From NCBI RefSeq assembly GCF_017948305.1, contig NZ_CP072842.1, forward strand, positions 1,742,501-1,806,500: DNA of 64,000 nt, in the 5' to 3' direction. The position numbers were made by a program, and so were the translations under genes. Below, in pieces: positions 9,677 through 18,387 of the stretch. This DNA is from Faecalibacter bovis. GTDB taxonomy: Bacteria > Bacteroidota > Bacteroidia > Flavobacteriales > Weeksellaceae. Every line of letters begins with the position of its first letter. Within the stretch, counting starts at the first letter, position 1. The notes under the pieces are model-generated. The model worked only from the letters and a program-made list of their open reading frames with translations, ran no database searches and had not been told where the DNA came from.

Positions 9677-10936
9677 ATGGATATTTTTGAAAGATTAAAA
9701 CAAAATCCAGGTCCATTAGGACAATTCGCTGATTACGGTGAAGGTTACTACGTTTTCCCACAATTAAAAGGTGAAATCGGACCAGTAATGGAATTCCAAG
9801 GAAAAAAAGTTATTACTTGGTCTATCAATAACTACTTAGGTTTAGCAAATCACCCAGAAGTACGTAAAGCTGATGCTGACGCTGCTGCTGAATACGGTAT
9901 GGCATATCCAATGGGTGCTCGTGCAATGTCAGGTCAAACTGATTTCCACGCTCAATTAGAACAAGAATTAGCTGATTTCGTTCAGAAAGAATCTTCATAT
10001 TTAATGAATTTCGGTTACCAAGGTATGGTATCGACAATTGATGCTTTAGTATCTAAAAATGATGTTATCGTTTATGATGCAGAGTGTCACGCTTGTATTG
10101 TAGACGGTGTTCGTTTACACTTTGGTAAACGTTTTATTTACCAACACAACAACATCGAAAGTTTTGAAAAAACTATTATCCGTGCTCGCAAATTAGCAGA
10201 CAAGCAAGGTGGTGGTGTTTTAGTTATTACTGAAGGTGTTTTTGGTATGACTGGAAAACAAGGAATTTTAAAAGAAATCGCTGCTTACAAAGACGAATAC
10301 AACTTCCGTTTATTAGTAGATGATGCACACGGTTTTGGTACTTTAGGTAAAACTGGAGCTGGAGCTGGAGAAGAGCAAGGATGTCAAGATAAAATTGATA
10401 TTTATTTCTCAACTTTCGCAAAATCTATGGCTGGTTTCGGGGCTTTTATTGCTGGTGATAAAGATATTATCCGTATTTTAAAATATAACTTACGTTCTCA
10501 AATCTTCGCAAAATCTTTAACTATGCCAATGGTTATTGGAGGATTAAAGCGTTTAGAGTTATTAAGAAATTCATCTGAATTAAAAGATAAATTATGGCAC
10601 AATGTAAATAAAATCCAAAACGGTTTAAAAGAACGTGGATTTGATATCGGTGGTTCTGATACTTGTGTTACACCAATCGTATTAAACGGTTCTCCAATCG
10701 AGGCTACTGTTTTAGCGAAAGAAATGCGTGAAGAATACGGAATTTTCGTATCTGTTGTGGTTTACCCAGTTATTCCTAAAGGAATGATTATTTTCCGTAT
10801 TATCCCAACAGCTGTACACGAAGATGAGCACATTGAGTACACGTTAAATTCATTTGCTGAAATTCGTGGAAAATTAGAAGATGGATACTACAAAAGAAAA
10901 GCAGAAGAATTAAATGTTGATTTCGTTCAATATTAA
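9677..10936 (+). CDS. Alpha-oxoamine synthase (serine palmitoyltransferase-like); probable cysteate acyltransferase
   Basis: PLP enzyme that condenses an amino acid with an acyl thioester with loss of CO2. It is 419 residues long. Visible are the INNYLGL motif, the aspartate in DDAHGFGTLG, and STFAKSMAG at the position that carries the PLP lysine in KBL and SPT. The family includes 2-amino-3-ketobutyrate CoA ligase, 8-amino-7-oxononanoate synthase, serine palmitoyltransferase and the cysteate acyltransferase of sulfonolipid synthesis. No biotin or threonine-degradation genes are nearby, so a lipid role (sphingolipid or capnine-type sulfonolipid) is favoured, and the preceding gene makes cysteate the best guess for its amino acid. 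Codon use is like that of highly expressed genes (many TTA, GGT, CGT codons). Confidence 0.83.
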   Translation: MDIFERLKQNPGPLGQFADYGEGYYVFPQLKGEIGPVMEFQGKKVITWSINNYLGLANHPEVRKADADAAAEYGMAYPMGARAMSGQTDFHAQLEQELADFVQKESSYLMNFGYQGMVSTIDALVSKNDVIVYDAECHACIVDGVRLHFGKRFIYQHNNIESFEKTIIRARKLADKQGGGVLVITEGVFGMTGKQGILKEIAAYKDEYNFRLLVDDAHGFGTLGKTGAGAGEEQGCQDKIDIYFSTFAKSMAGFGAFIAGDKDIIRILKYNLRSQIFAKSLTMPMVIGGLKRLELLRNSSELKDKLWHNVNKIQNGLKERGFDIGGSDTCVTPIVLNGSPIEATVLAKEMREEYGIFVSVVVYPVIPKGMIIFRIIPTAVHEDEHIEYTLNSFAEIRGKLEDGYYKRKAEELNVDFVQY

Positions 10937-10957
10937 TATTTTGCAATAAAATACATG

Positions 10958-10994
10958 AAGCCTTAAACATATTATTGTTTAAGGCTTTTTTTTT
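10958..10994 (+). terminator. Terminator
   Basis: A 12-bp stem (AAGCCTTAAACA/TGTTTAAGGCTT) is followed by a long T-tract after the acyltransferase-like gene. Confidence 0.9.
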
Positions 10995-11051
10995 TCAAAA
11001 ACCTGTTAAAAAATCAACTTTTTTTTGAAAGATTATCCTATTCACATTTCA

Positions 11052-11059
11052 TATCTTTG
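11052..11059 (+). promoter_or_regulatory. -7 promoter box of the serC operon
   Basis: TATCTTTG is an exact consensus. A TTTG at 11024-11027, 24 nt upstream, is a possible -33 element. The ATG of serC is 40 nt downstream. Confidence 0.6.
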
Positions 11060-11099
11060 TTAGACACAATTTTCACACAAACAAATACAAACAACTCTT

Positions 11100-12170
11100 A
11101 TGAAAGTTCATAATTTTAGTGCTGGTCCATGTATCTTACCACAAGTGGTTTTTGATAAAATGGCAGAAGCATGTTTAAATTTTAATAACTCAGGAACATC
11201 TATCTTAGAAATTTCTCACCGTCGTAAAGATGCGGTAGAAGTTATAGATAATGCTCGTGCTTTAGTTAAAGAATTAATGAATGTTCCAGCAACGCACGAT
11301 GTTTTATTTATGCAAGGAGGTGCTTCGTTACAGTTCCCTACAGTTGCTTACAATTTATTAACTGAAGGTGGAAAAGCTGCTTATTTAGATTCTGGTAAAT
11401 GGGCTGCTAATGCAATTAAAGAAGCAAAGCGTTTCGGAGAAATCAATGTTGTAGCCTCATCAAAAGAAGATAATTACAATTACGTACCAAAAGGGTATGA
11501 TATTCCTACAGATGTAGATTATTTCCACTGTACATCAAATAATACAATTTTCGGAACTCAAATGAAAGAGTTTCCAACGACAAACGCTCCGTTAGTTTGC
11601 GATATGTCATCAGATATTTTATCAAAGCATGTTGATGTTTCAAAATTTGGAGTGATTTACGCTGGAGCTCAGAAAAACATGGGACCTGCAGGTTCTGCAG
11701 TAGCAATCGTTCAAAAAGATTTATTAGGTAAAACAGGTCGTAATATTCCAGATTATTTAAATTACGAAACTCATATTAAGAAAGAATCTTCTTTTAATAC
11801 TTGGCCAGTAATTGCGATTTACGGTGTAATGTTAAACTTACAATGGTTAAAAGAGCAAGGTGGAGTAGAAGCTATTGCAAAAGTAAATACTGCAAAAGCT
11901 GAAGCAATGTACGCTGAAATTGATCGTAATGGATTATTTACAGGAACTGCTAATATCGAAGATCGTTCGCAAATGAATGCAACTTTCGTTTTAAATAATG
12001 AAAATATTAAAGCAGAATTTGATGCAATGTTAAAAGAAGCTGGTGTAGTTTCTTTAGCTGGTCACCGTGATGTTGGTGGTTACCGTGCATCTATGTATAA
12101 TGCTTTACCATTAGAATCGGTTCAGGTTTTAGTGGAAGTAATGAAGCAATTTGAACAAAAATTCGGATAA
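11100..12170 (+). CDS. serC: Phosphoserine aminotransferase
   Basis: Converts 3-phosphohydroxypyruvate and glutamate to O-phosphoserine in serine synthesis. The family start HNFSAGPCILP is present, as are MQGGASLQFPTVAYN and the PLP-lysine region YAGAQKNMGPAG. The length of 356 residues is typical. Together with serA downstream it supplies phosphoserine, which is also the expected substrate of the cysteate-synthase-like enzyme at 8559. It has its own promoter, so the two loci can be regulated separately. A 12-bp inverted repeat follows immediately and may limit read-through into serA. Confidence 0.98.
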   Translation: MKVHNFSAGPCILPQVVFDKMAEACLNFNNSGTSILEISHRRKDAVEVIDNARALVKELMNVPATHDVLFMQGGASLQFPTVAYNLLTEGGKAAYLDSGKWAANAIKEAKRFGEINVVASSKEDNYNYVPKGYDIPTDVDYFHCTSNNTIFGTQMKEFPTTNAPLVCDMSSDILSKHVDVSKFGVIYAGAQKNMGPAGSAVAIVQKDLLGKTGRNIPDYLNYETHIKKESSFNTWPVIAIYGVMLNLQWLKEQGGVEAIAKVNTAKAEAMYAEIDRNGLFTGTANIEDRSQMNATFVLNNENIKAEFDAMLKEAGVVSLAGHRDVGGYRASMYNALPLESVQVLVEVMKQFEQKFG

Positions 12171-12178
12171 AATTTTAT

Positions 12179-12227
12179 AGTATTAAGTATGATGTACAAT
12201 TGTAGTATGTGATACTTAATACTTTTT
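12179..12227 (+). promoter_or_regulatory. Attenuator-like hairpin between serC and serA
   Basis: A perfect 12-bp inverted repeat (AGTATTAAGTAT at 12179-12190, ATACTTAATACT at 12212-12223) is followed by T residues. The 21-nt loop contains the palindrome TACAATTGTA. It is placed to end or modulate transcription between two genes of one pathway. Confidence 0.6.
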
Positions 12228-12253
12228 ACAACTTACATTTTACAATAATAACA

Positions 12254-13204
12254 ATGAAAATATTAGCAAATGACGGAATCTCTAAAGCTGGACAAGAAGC
12301 TTTAGAAGCAAAAGGTTTCGAAGTAATAACTACACACGTAGCTCAAGAACAATTAGCAAATTATATTAACGATAAACAAGTTGAAGTTTTATTAGTTCGT
12401 TCAGCAACAAAAGTTCGTCAAGATTTAATTGATGCGACGAATTTAAAAATGATTGGTCGTGGTGGAGTTGGAATGGATAACATCGATGTAGAATATGCTC
12501 GTGAAAAAGGAATTCAAGTAATTAATACGCCAGCCTCTTCATCTCAGTCGGTTGCAGAATTTGTATTTGCTCACATTTTTTCTATCGTAAGAAATTTACA
12601 CAACGCAAATCGTAACATGCCATTAGAAGGAGATACAAACTTCAATGGTTTAAAGAAAGCTTATGCTAAAGCTTACGAATTACGTGGGAAAACTATGGGA
12701 GTTATTGGTTTTGGACGTATCGGAGTTGAGGTTATTCGTGTTGCAATTGGATTAGGAATGAACGTTGTAGTTTATGATAAATTTCCAGCAACTCGCGAAA
12801 TTGAATTAGATTTCTTTGACGGTCAAACAGTTAAATTTACTTTAACTTCAACTGATTTTGATGAAGTAATTACGAAAGCAGATTTTATTACACTTCACGT
12901 TCCTGCGCAAGATGGTTACATCATTGGAGCTAAAGAATTAGCTAAAATGAAAGATGGTGTTGTCATTGTAAATACTGCTCGTGGTGGTGTTATTGACGAA
13001 TTAGCATTAACAGAAGCAATTGAATCAGGTAAAGTCTTAGGAGCAGGTTTAGATGTTTTTGAAAAAGAGCCTCAACCAGAAATGGGATTATTAATGAATG
13101 AAAGTTTATCTTTGTCTCCACATATCGCTGGTTCTACTGAAGAAGCTCAAAGTAGAATCGGAACTGAATTAGCATCGCAAATTGCGAAGTTTTACGGAGT
13201 ATAA
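12254..13204 (+). CDS. serA: D-3-phosphoglycerate dehydrogenase family protein
   Basis: NAD-dependent oxidation of 3-phosphoglycerate, first step of serine synthesis. The NAD-binding loop is GVIGFGRIGVEV, and the catalytic Arg, Glu and His of the D-2-hydroxyacid dehydrogenases lie in VNTARGG, FEKEP and LSPHIAGST. I use the start at 12254 (MKILANDGIS) rather than the ATG at 12209 because the latter falls inside the preceding hairpin and adds residues not seen in the family. The protein (316 residues) is the short type without ACT or ASB domains, so serine feedback through ACT is not expected. Confidence 0.94.
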   Translation: MKILANDGISKAGQEALEAKGFEVITTHVAQEQLANYINDKQVEVLLVRSATKVRQDLIDATNLKMIGRGGVGMDNIDVEYAREKGIQVINTPASSSQSVAEFVFAHIFSIVRNLHNANRNMPLEGDTNFNGLKKAYAKAYELRGKTMGVIGFGRIGVEVIRVAIGLGMNVVVYDKFPATREIELDFFDGQTVKFTLTSTDFDEVITKADFITLHVPAQDGYIIGAKELAKMKDGVVIVNTARGGVIDELALTEAIESGKVLGAGLDVFEKEPQPEMGLLMNESLSLSPHIAGSTEEAQSRIGTELASQIAKFYGV

Positions 13205-13220
13205 ATTTTAAGATTAACCA

Positions 13221-14468
13221 ATGCCACAATTTAGACCTTTTAAAGGAATTCGACCAACTGAAGAAACAGCTCAGGATTTTGTTACAAAATCGGTAGATCG
13301 TTATTCGAAAGAGGAGTTAGAAGATAATTTAAATACAAGAAATCAATCTTTTTTACATGTTATTGAACCAACATGGGATAATTCGATTGAAAATGTTAAT
13401 GAGCGTTTTACAAAAGTCAGAACTGTATTTGATAAACTTGTTGATAATCGAGTTTTGGTTCAAGATAAAGCGTCATTTTATATTTATCAATTAATTCAGC
13501 CAAATGGCCGCCAAGTTAAAGGTTTATTAGGATTGGTTAATATTAATGATTATAACGAAAATAAGATTAAGAAACACGAAGAAACTATACATCGACGTGT
13601 CGAACTTTTTGCGAATTATTTAAAAGGATCTCACTTACATGCCGAACCAGTATTGTTAACGTATAAACCTGCGCAACGTGTAGATTTATTGTTAGAAACT
13701 GAAATGAAGCGTAAACCAACTTTAAAAATTGTTGATGAAGAAGGTGTAGAGCATTTATTATGGCGTGTAGATAATCGTTTAAATCTAAAACAATTCAAAG
13801 ATTCTATAGAAAAGTTAAATGATCTTTACATTGCAGATGGTCATCATCGTATGTCATCATCAGCGATGTACACAGAAAATATCGCTTCAGAATATGAAGA
13901 TGAGGTGTATGGTGACGAAACTTTTAATTATACATTAGCGATGTTGGTTTCTAATGATGAATTAATTATTAAAGATTATAATCGTGTAATTAAAGATTTA
14001 AATGGTTTAAATAAGGAAGAATTTATTCAAAAAGTTGAAGAAAATTTCGAAGTTATTCCGAAAGGAAAAGAACTATTTGTACCTACAAAAAAACATCATA
14101 TTTTGATGTATTTAGAAAATGAGTTTTATAGTATCTATCCTAAAAACACAAATTTAGATGTTGAAGGTTTAAGAGAATTAGACACTTATATTTTCGAGGA
14201 ACATTTATTAAAACCAATTTTAGATATTCACGATACACGAAATGATAAACGTATTGGTTTTGTTGCAGGAACGAAAGATAAAGATGGTATCGAAGTTATA
14301 AAACAACAAGTTGATAGCGGAGATTTTGTAGCTGGATTTGCTTTTTATCCTGTTAGTGTAAACGATTTGCAATTAATTGCTGATTTAGGACTGAAAATGC
14401 CTCCTAAATCAACATATATAGAACCAAAACCTTTGAGTGGATTTACTATTTTCGATTTGAAAGATTAA
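13221..14468 (+). CDS. DUF1015 family protein
   Basis: A 415-residue cytoplasmic protein of family DUF1015, recognisable from the start PFKGIRPTEE, the YIYQL segment and the motif IADGHHRMSSSAMY in the middle. The family is regularly found beside serA and serC in Bacteroidota and Firmicutes, and some members are annotated as SerC-associated or putative kinases. The biochemical activity is not established and I do not assign one. It starts 16 bp after serA and ends 2 bp before the YggS gene, so it is part of the same operon. Confidence 0.9.
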   Translation: MPQFRPFKGIRPTEETAQDFVTKSVDRYSKEELEDNLNTRNQSFLHVIEPTWDNSIENVNERFTKVRTVFDKLVDNRVLVQDKASFYIYQLIQPNGRQVKGLLGLVNINDYNENKIKKHEETIHRRVELFANYLKGSHLHAEPVLLTYKPAQRVDLLLETEMKRKPTLKIVDEEGVEHLLWRVDNRLNLKQFKDSIEKLNDLYIADGHHRMSSSAMYTENIASEYEDEVYGDETFNYTLAMLVSNDELIIKDYNRVIKDLNGLNKEEFIQKVEENFEVIPKGKELFVPTKKHHILMYLENEFYSIYPKNTNLDVEGLRELDTYIFEEHLLKPILDIHDTRNDKRIGFVAGTKDKDGIEVIKQQVDSGDFVAGFAFYPVSVNDLQLIADLGLKMPPKSTYIEPKPLSGFTIFDLKD

Positions 14469-14470
14469 TT

Positions 14471-15130
14471 ATGAGCATTAAAGAAAATTTAAACCAAATC
14501 AATCAATCAATTCCTGAACATGTTACTTTAGTTGCAGTTTCCAAAACTAAACCAGTTGTGGATTTGCAAGAAGCGTACGATGCTGGAATTCGTGATTTTG
14601 GTGAAAATAAAATCCAAGAAATGTGCGATAAATACGAAATTTTACCAAAAGATATTCGTTGGCACATGATTGGACATGTACAAACCAATAAGGTAAAATA
14701 CATGGCGCCTTTTGTACATCTAATTCACGGTGTTGATAGTTTGAAGTTATTAAAAGAAATTAATAAACAAGCTGAAAAAAATAATCGTGTAATTGATGTT
14801 TTATTACAAGTTTTTATAGCAGATGAAGAAACTAAATTTGGATTGGATGCTGAAGAGTTAAATGAAATTTTATCTAACGAAATTGAGAATTTACCAAATA
14901 TAAAAGTTGTCGGATTAATGGGAATGGCAACATTTACAGAAGATGAAAATCAAATTCGATCAGAGTTTAAAACCTTAAAACAACTTTTTGATCATCATCA
15001 ACCAAATCATCCTGAATTGAAAATTATTTCGATGGGAATGAGCGGAGATTATCAAATTGCAATAGAAGAAGGAAGTACCATGGTACGAATCGGAAGTTCA
15101 ATTTTCGGACATCGAAATTATACTATTTAA
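14471..15130 (+). CDS. yggS: YggS/PLPBP-family pyridoxal phosphate homeostasis protein
   Basis: A single TIM-barrel domain of 219 residues that binds PLP without known catalysis. The PLP lysine is in LVAVSKTKP, with FGENKIQE, WHMIGHVQTNK and the C-terminal MGMSGDYQIAIEEGSTMVRIGSSIFG. Loss of this protein in other bacteria disturbs vitamin B6 and amino acid pools. It is the last gene of the serC-serA-DUF1015 operon, which itself needs PLP, and is followed by a strong terminator. Confidence 0.95.
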   Translation: MSIKENLNQINQSIPEHVTLVAVSKTKPVVDLQEAYDAGIRDFGENKIQEMCDKYEILPKDIRWHMIGHVQTNKVKYMAPFVHLIHGVDSLKLLKEINKQAEKNNRVIDVLLQVFIADEETKFGLDAEELNEILSNEIENLPNIKVVGLMGMATFTEDENQIRSEFKTLKQLFDHHQPNHPELKIISMGMSGDYQIAIEEGSTMVRIGSSIFGHRNYTI

Positions 15131-15136
15131 ATAAAA

Positions 15137-15167
15137 AAAACCTGAATCATTTGATTCAGGTTTTTTT
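15137..15167. terminator. Bidirectional terminator
   Basis: AAACCTGAATC/GATTCAGGTTT stem with a 4-nt loop and T-tracts on both strands, between the converging serC operon and the outer-membrane protein gene. Confidence 0.9.
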
Positions 15168-15181
15168 ATGTTTTTATTTCA

Positions 15182-17578
15182 TCAATTTCCGCCAGCAGCA
15201 CTTTGTTCTTGGTTAGATTTTGATTTTTCTATATTAAATTGTTTACCAAAATTGTACGCAATACTAAATCGAAAAGTTCGTACAGATTCATTTGTCCATG
15301 ACGAATATACATCATTCGTTCTAGATGTATAAGTTGGTCGATGATTCTCGAAAATGTTATTTACATTAAACGATAATTGTAATTTTTTATTAAATAACAT
15401 TGCTCGAATTCCTGCGTTATGCTGTAAATAATCGTTATACGTGTCTAAATCAGAATCAGTTCCTTTTGAGCTATAAGAGTAATTGTAATTTGCAAAAAGT
15501 GTTTTAGCTTTATTCAATTCAAAATTATTCGTAAAAGAAAAATCACCATTAATTCCATCTAAAGTATACTTCATACTCGGAATTTTCCCGACTGTTTTGA
15601 TGTAATAAATATCTGCTGTTAAATTAATTTTCCACCATTTGATAGGTTTAATATTTACAGTTTCACTAAATCCAATACTTGTCGATTTTGCAAAATTAAA
15701 TGGTTTAGCAATCATGACTTGATTTGATGGATTGTGTTCAGAAATCTGTCCTACAATATCATTAGTCAAACTCATATAGATACTCGAAACAAACATATCT
15801 TTGTACGCATGTTCAAACTCAAAGTTATTAGAATACGATGGTAAAACATCAGGATTTCCAGTTTGATAATAATAATCGTTTAACTTAATCAATAGCGGAT
15901 TCAGATGCCACATGGTAGGGCGATTAATTCTTCTTGAATAATTAACACTAAACGAATGATTTTCTGTTGCTTGATACATAATGTACGCTGTAGGAAATAA
16001 ATCGTTATTAGTTTTGGTATAACTTATATTTTCCTTGTCCGAAAATGCTTTTATTTTAGCATGTTCATAACGTAATCCAGCTTTAGCACTCCATTTTTCA
16101 GAAATTTGCTTTTCAACATCATAGAAAAAAGCATAGATGTTTTCATCGTATTTGAAGTGATATTTGTATTCATCTTCTTCGATAAAATCAGCATCCGTTT
16201 TAGTAAAACGTTTATTTTTTGTTTCGTCTTTTCCAATTCTTATACGAGTTCCGTAATTCATTTTCCATGAATTAATCGGATGCTCCATATCTAAACTGAA
16301 GTTAAAACGATCTGATTGATAATTATTCTCAGTTAAATTACTTTGAAATTTATTTTCAATAGGTAAGTGATTTGGATAAAATTCATTTGATGTTGCTAAA
16401 TTATCCGCATCAGAATTATTGTTAGAATAATCAAAATCGAACGTTAATTTTTTACCTTCTGTGTTAAATTTTTTAATTACATGATAATTAAAACCAACAT
16501 AACGCCAATCCCATTGCGTTCCGGAATGATCTGTTGTTAAATATCTGTTTAAATCATTAGAAGGCAAATCATAAATATAATCTGTCGCTTGTGATAAATT
16601 TTGACCTTCACCGATTGAATAATCTAAGTTAAAACCTGTGATTAAAGTTTCAGATATATTATAATCAATGCCAAGTCCAGCGCCAAGATACTTGTTTTTA
16701 GAATGGTTGTATCTTTCGCTTTCCCATCTATTGGCTGTATATAAAACGGTATTTGTATTTCCTTGACCAGATTCGTTATCGCCTGTAAAACCACGCGCCG
16801 ATAATGTCCATTTACCTTTTCTGTAATTAACATTTCCGTTGTAATTAACGCCTGTATAATTCGCATGGCTCAAAGCAGTTGATAAACTACCGTTAAAACT
16901 ATCTTGTTTCGAATTTTTAAGTACAATATTGATCACGCCACTATTACCAGAAGCATCAAATTTTGCAGGAGGACTTGTAATAATTTCGATTTTATCAATA
17001 TCTTCAGTACGAATAGTTTTTAGATAATTTGATAATTGTGCAGGTTCCATTTGCATCAATCGATCATTAATCAAAATTGAAACAGCTCCTTTTCCTACAA
17101 TAGAAACGGCATCAGTATTTTCGTCGATTTTTATGCGTGGTGCAAGTTTTAGGGCATCTAATGCATTGCCGCCTTTAGCGCCTTCCGCTTGATCTGGATT
17201 AAATATTAATCGATCTACTTTCTTTTCAATTAATTTTTTTTGACCAGTAACAACTGTTTCAGTTAAAGTAATGTTGTCGCTAATAGGAACTAATATTATT
17301 CCTAAATTTCCACCATTTACGCTAACTTCTTGTGTATGTAATAAAATACCATATTGTTCTATTCGAATCGTGTATTTTCCATCATTTAAAGTTGTCGAAA
17401 AATAACCTTCTTCGTTAGAACTCGAATCTTGTATTAAATTTTCACCATCTAAAATTAAAATTTCAGCAAAAGATATAGGAGTATTATCCCCAAAAATAAG
17501 CGTACCCTTAACCTCTTGTTGACCATAAGCCACAATAGATGTAAAGTAAAAAAGTAAGGAAATACCTATTTTTTTCAT
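15182..17578 (-). CDS. TonB-receptor-like outer membrane beta-barrel protein
   Basis: A 798-residue outer-membrane protein. In order: a signal peptide (MKKIGISLLFYFTSIVAYG), a carboxypeptidase-regulatory-like beta-sandwich (about residues 20-100), a plug-like domain (about 110-225, with NALDALKLAPRIKID and INIVLKN), and a long beta-barrel with many aromatic alternating strands ending in SIAYNFGKQFN. This is the outer membrane beta-barrel family common in Bacteroidota, related to TonB-dependent receptors but without an obvious TonB box. The ligand is unknown. It stands alone between a terminator and a divergent acetyltransferase. Confidence 0.9.
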   Translation of the reverse strand: MKKIGISLLFYFTSIVAYGQQEVKGTLIFGDNTPISFAEILILDGENLIQDSSSNEEGYFSTTLNDGKYTIRIEQYGILLHTQEVSVNGGNLGIILVPISDNITLTETVVTGQKKLIEKKVDRLIFNPDQAEGAKGGNALDALKLAPRIKIDENTDAVSIVGKGAVSILINDRLMQMEPAQLSNYLKTIRTEDIDKIEIITSPPAKFDASGNSGVINIVLKNSKQDSFNGSLSTALSHANYTGVNYNGNVNYRKGKWTLSARGFTGDNESGQGNTNTVLYTANRWESERYNHSKNKYLGAGLGIDYNISETLITGFNLDYSIGEGQNLSQATDYIYDLPSNDLNRYLTTDHSGTQWDWRYVGFNYHVIKKFNTEGKKLTFDFDYSNNNSDADNLATSNEFYPNHLPIENKFQSNLTENNYQSDRFNFSLDMEHPINSWKMNYGTRIRIGKDETKNKRFTKTDADFIEEDEYKYHFKYDENIYAFFYDVEKQISEKWSAKAGLRYEHAKIKAFSDKENISYTKTNNDLFPTAYIMYQATENHSFSVNYSRRINRPTMWHLNPLLIKLNDYYYQTGNPDVLPSYSNNFEFEHAYKDMFVSSIYMSLTNDIVGQISEHNPSNQVMIAKPFNFAKSTSIGFSETVNIKPIKWWKINLTADIYYIKTVGKIPSMKYTLDGINGDFSFTNNFELNKAKTLFANYNYSYSSKGTDSDLDTYNDYLQHNAGIRAMLFNKKLQLSFNVNNIFENHRPTYTSRTNDVYSSWTNESVRTFRFSIAYNFGKQFNIEKSKSNQEQSAAGGN

Positions 17579-17726
17579 TTTCTGGGTTTACTGAATTTTC
17601 AATATGTATAAAAGTAAAAACGTTATGTTTTAAATAATATTATAATTTAATAAATATTTAATTTTTGTTACTTTGAAAATTCAAAAATTTATTGTTTTTA
17701 TAATTGATTTTAGAAATAAATTATCC

Positions 17727-18299
17727 ATGGAAATATTATCTACCAAAAGGTTTCAGTTAGAGTTTATAAATAAATTTCATTACGAAAATTTAAAGGAATT
17801 TGCCTTCGATACTGAATTATGGAAATTTTCTACGATTAAGATTCAGAATGAAAAAGATTTCAAAGAATATTTTAATAATGCACTTTTATGGTCTGAACAA
17901 ACTTCACATTGCGTTTTCGTTATCAAAAATTTAGAAAATAATCAATACGTAGGTATGTCTAGGTTATATAGTTTAGATTCTAAAAATAAAGCAATAAAAC
18001 TTGGTTTTACGTGGTATGCAGCAGCTTTACAAGGTTCTGGTATTAACAAACATTGTAAATATTTAATCTTAAAATACGCTTTTGAGAATTTAGGAATGGA
18101 ACGTGTAGAATTAAATGCCGATTTGCGTAACGAGAGAAGTATTGCTGCAATGAAAAAGATTGGCTTTCAGCAAGAAGGGATTCTTCGTAAACATACCTCT
18201 TTGCCTGATGGTTTTAAAAGAGATACTATTGTTTTTAGTATGCTAAAAGAGGAATGGGAGAATGAAGTGAAACTAAAACTAGAGCAAGAGATTATATAA
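17727..18299 (+). CDS. GNAT family N-acetyltransferase (RimJ/RimL type)
   Basis: A 190-residue acetyl-CoA-dependent acyltransferase. The RimJ/RimL pattern is visible: an N-terminal STKRFQLEF strand, the acetyl-CoA loop region (AALQGSGINKHCKY) and the late motif NLGMERVELNADLRNERSIAAMKKIGFQQEGILR. The substrate may be a ribosomal protein N-terminus or a small amine; it cannot be named. I start at 17727 instead of 17673 because a promoter-like TTACTTTG lies just before the earlier codon and the family homology begins at MEILSTKRF. Confidence 0.88.
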   Translation: MEILSTKRFQLEFINKFHYENLKEFAFDTELWKFSTIKIQNEKDFKEYFNNALLWSEQTSHCVFVIKNLENNQYVGMSRLYSLDSKNKAIKLGFTWYAAALQGSGINKHCKYLILKYAFENLGMERVELNADLRNERSIAAMKKIGFQQEGILRKHTSLPDGFKRDTIVFSMLKEEWENEVKLKLEQEII

Positions 18300-18375
18300 G
18301 ATTCATTTCATTTTTAAATTTTTGAGTGAATTAAATTTCCTATTATAAATCAATCATAATATGAGTTTGTTAATG

Positions 18376-18383
18376 TAAATTTG
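18376..18383 (+). promoter_or_regulatory. -7 promoter box of the menC operon
   Basis: TAAATTTG, exact consensus, ends only 4 nt before the menC ATG. Transcription would begin at or near the start codon, implying a leaderless message. Confidence 0.45.
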
Positions 18384-18387
18384 AGGT

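Noticed and set aside
12209-12253. Longer N-terminus for SerA
   Set aside because: The upstream ATG lies inside the inverted repeat at 12179-12223 and adds hydrophobic residues not seen in SerA.
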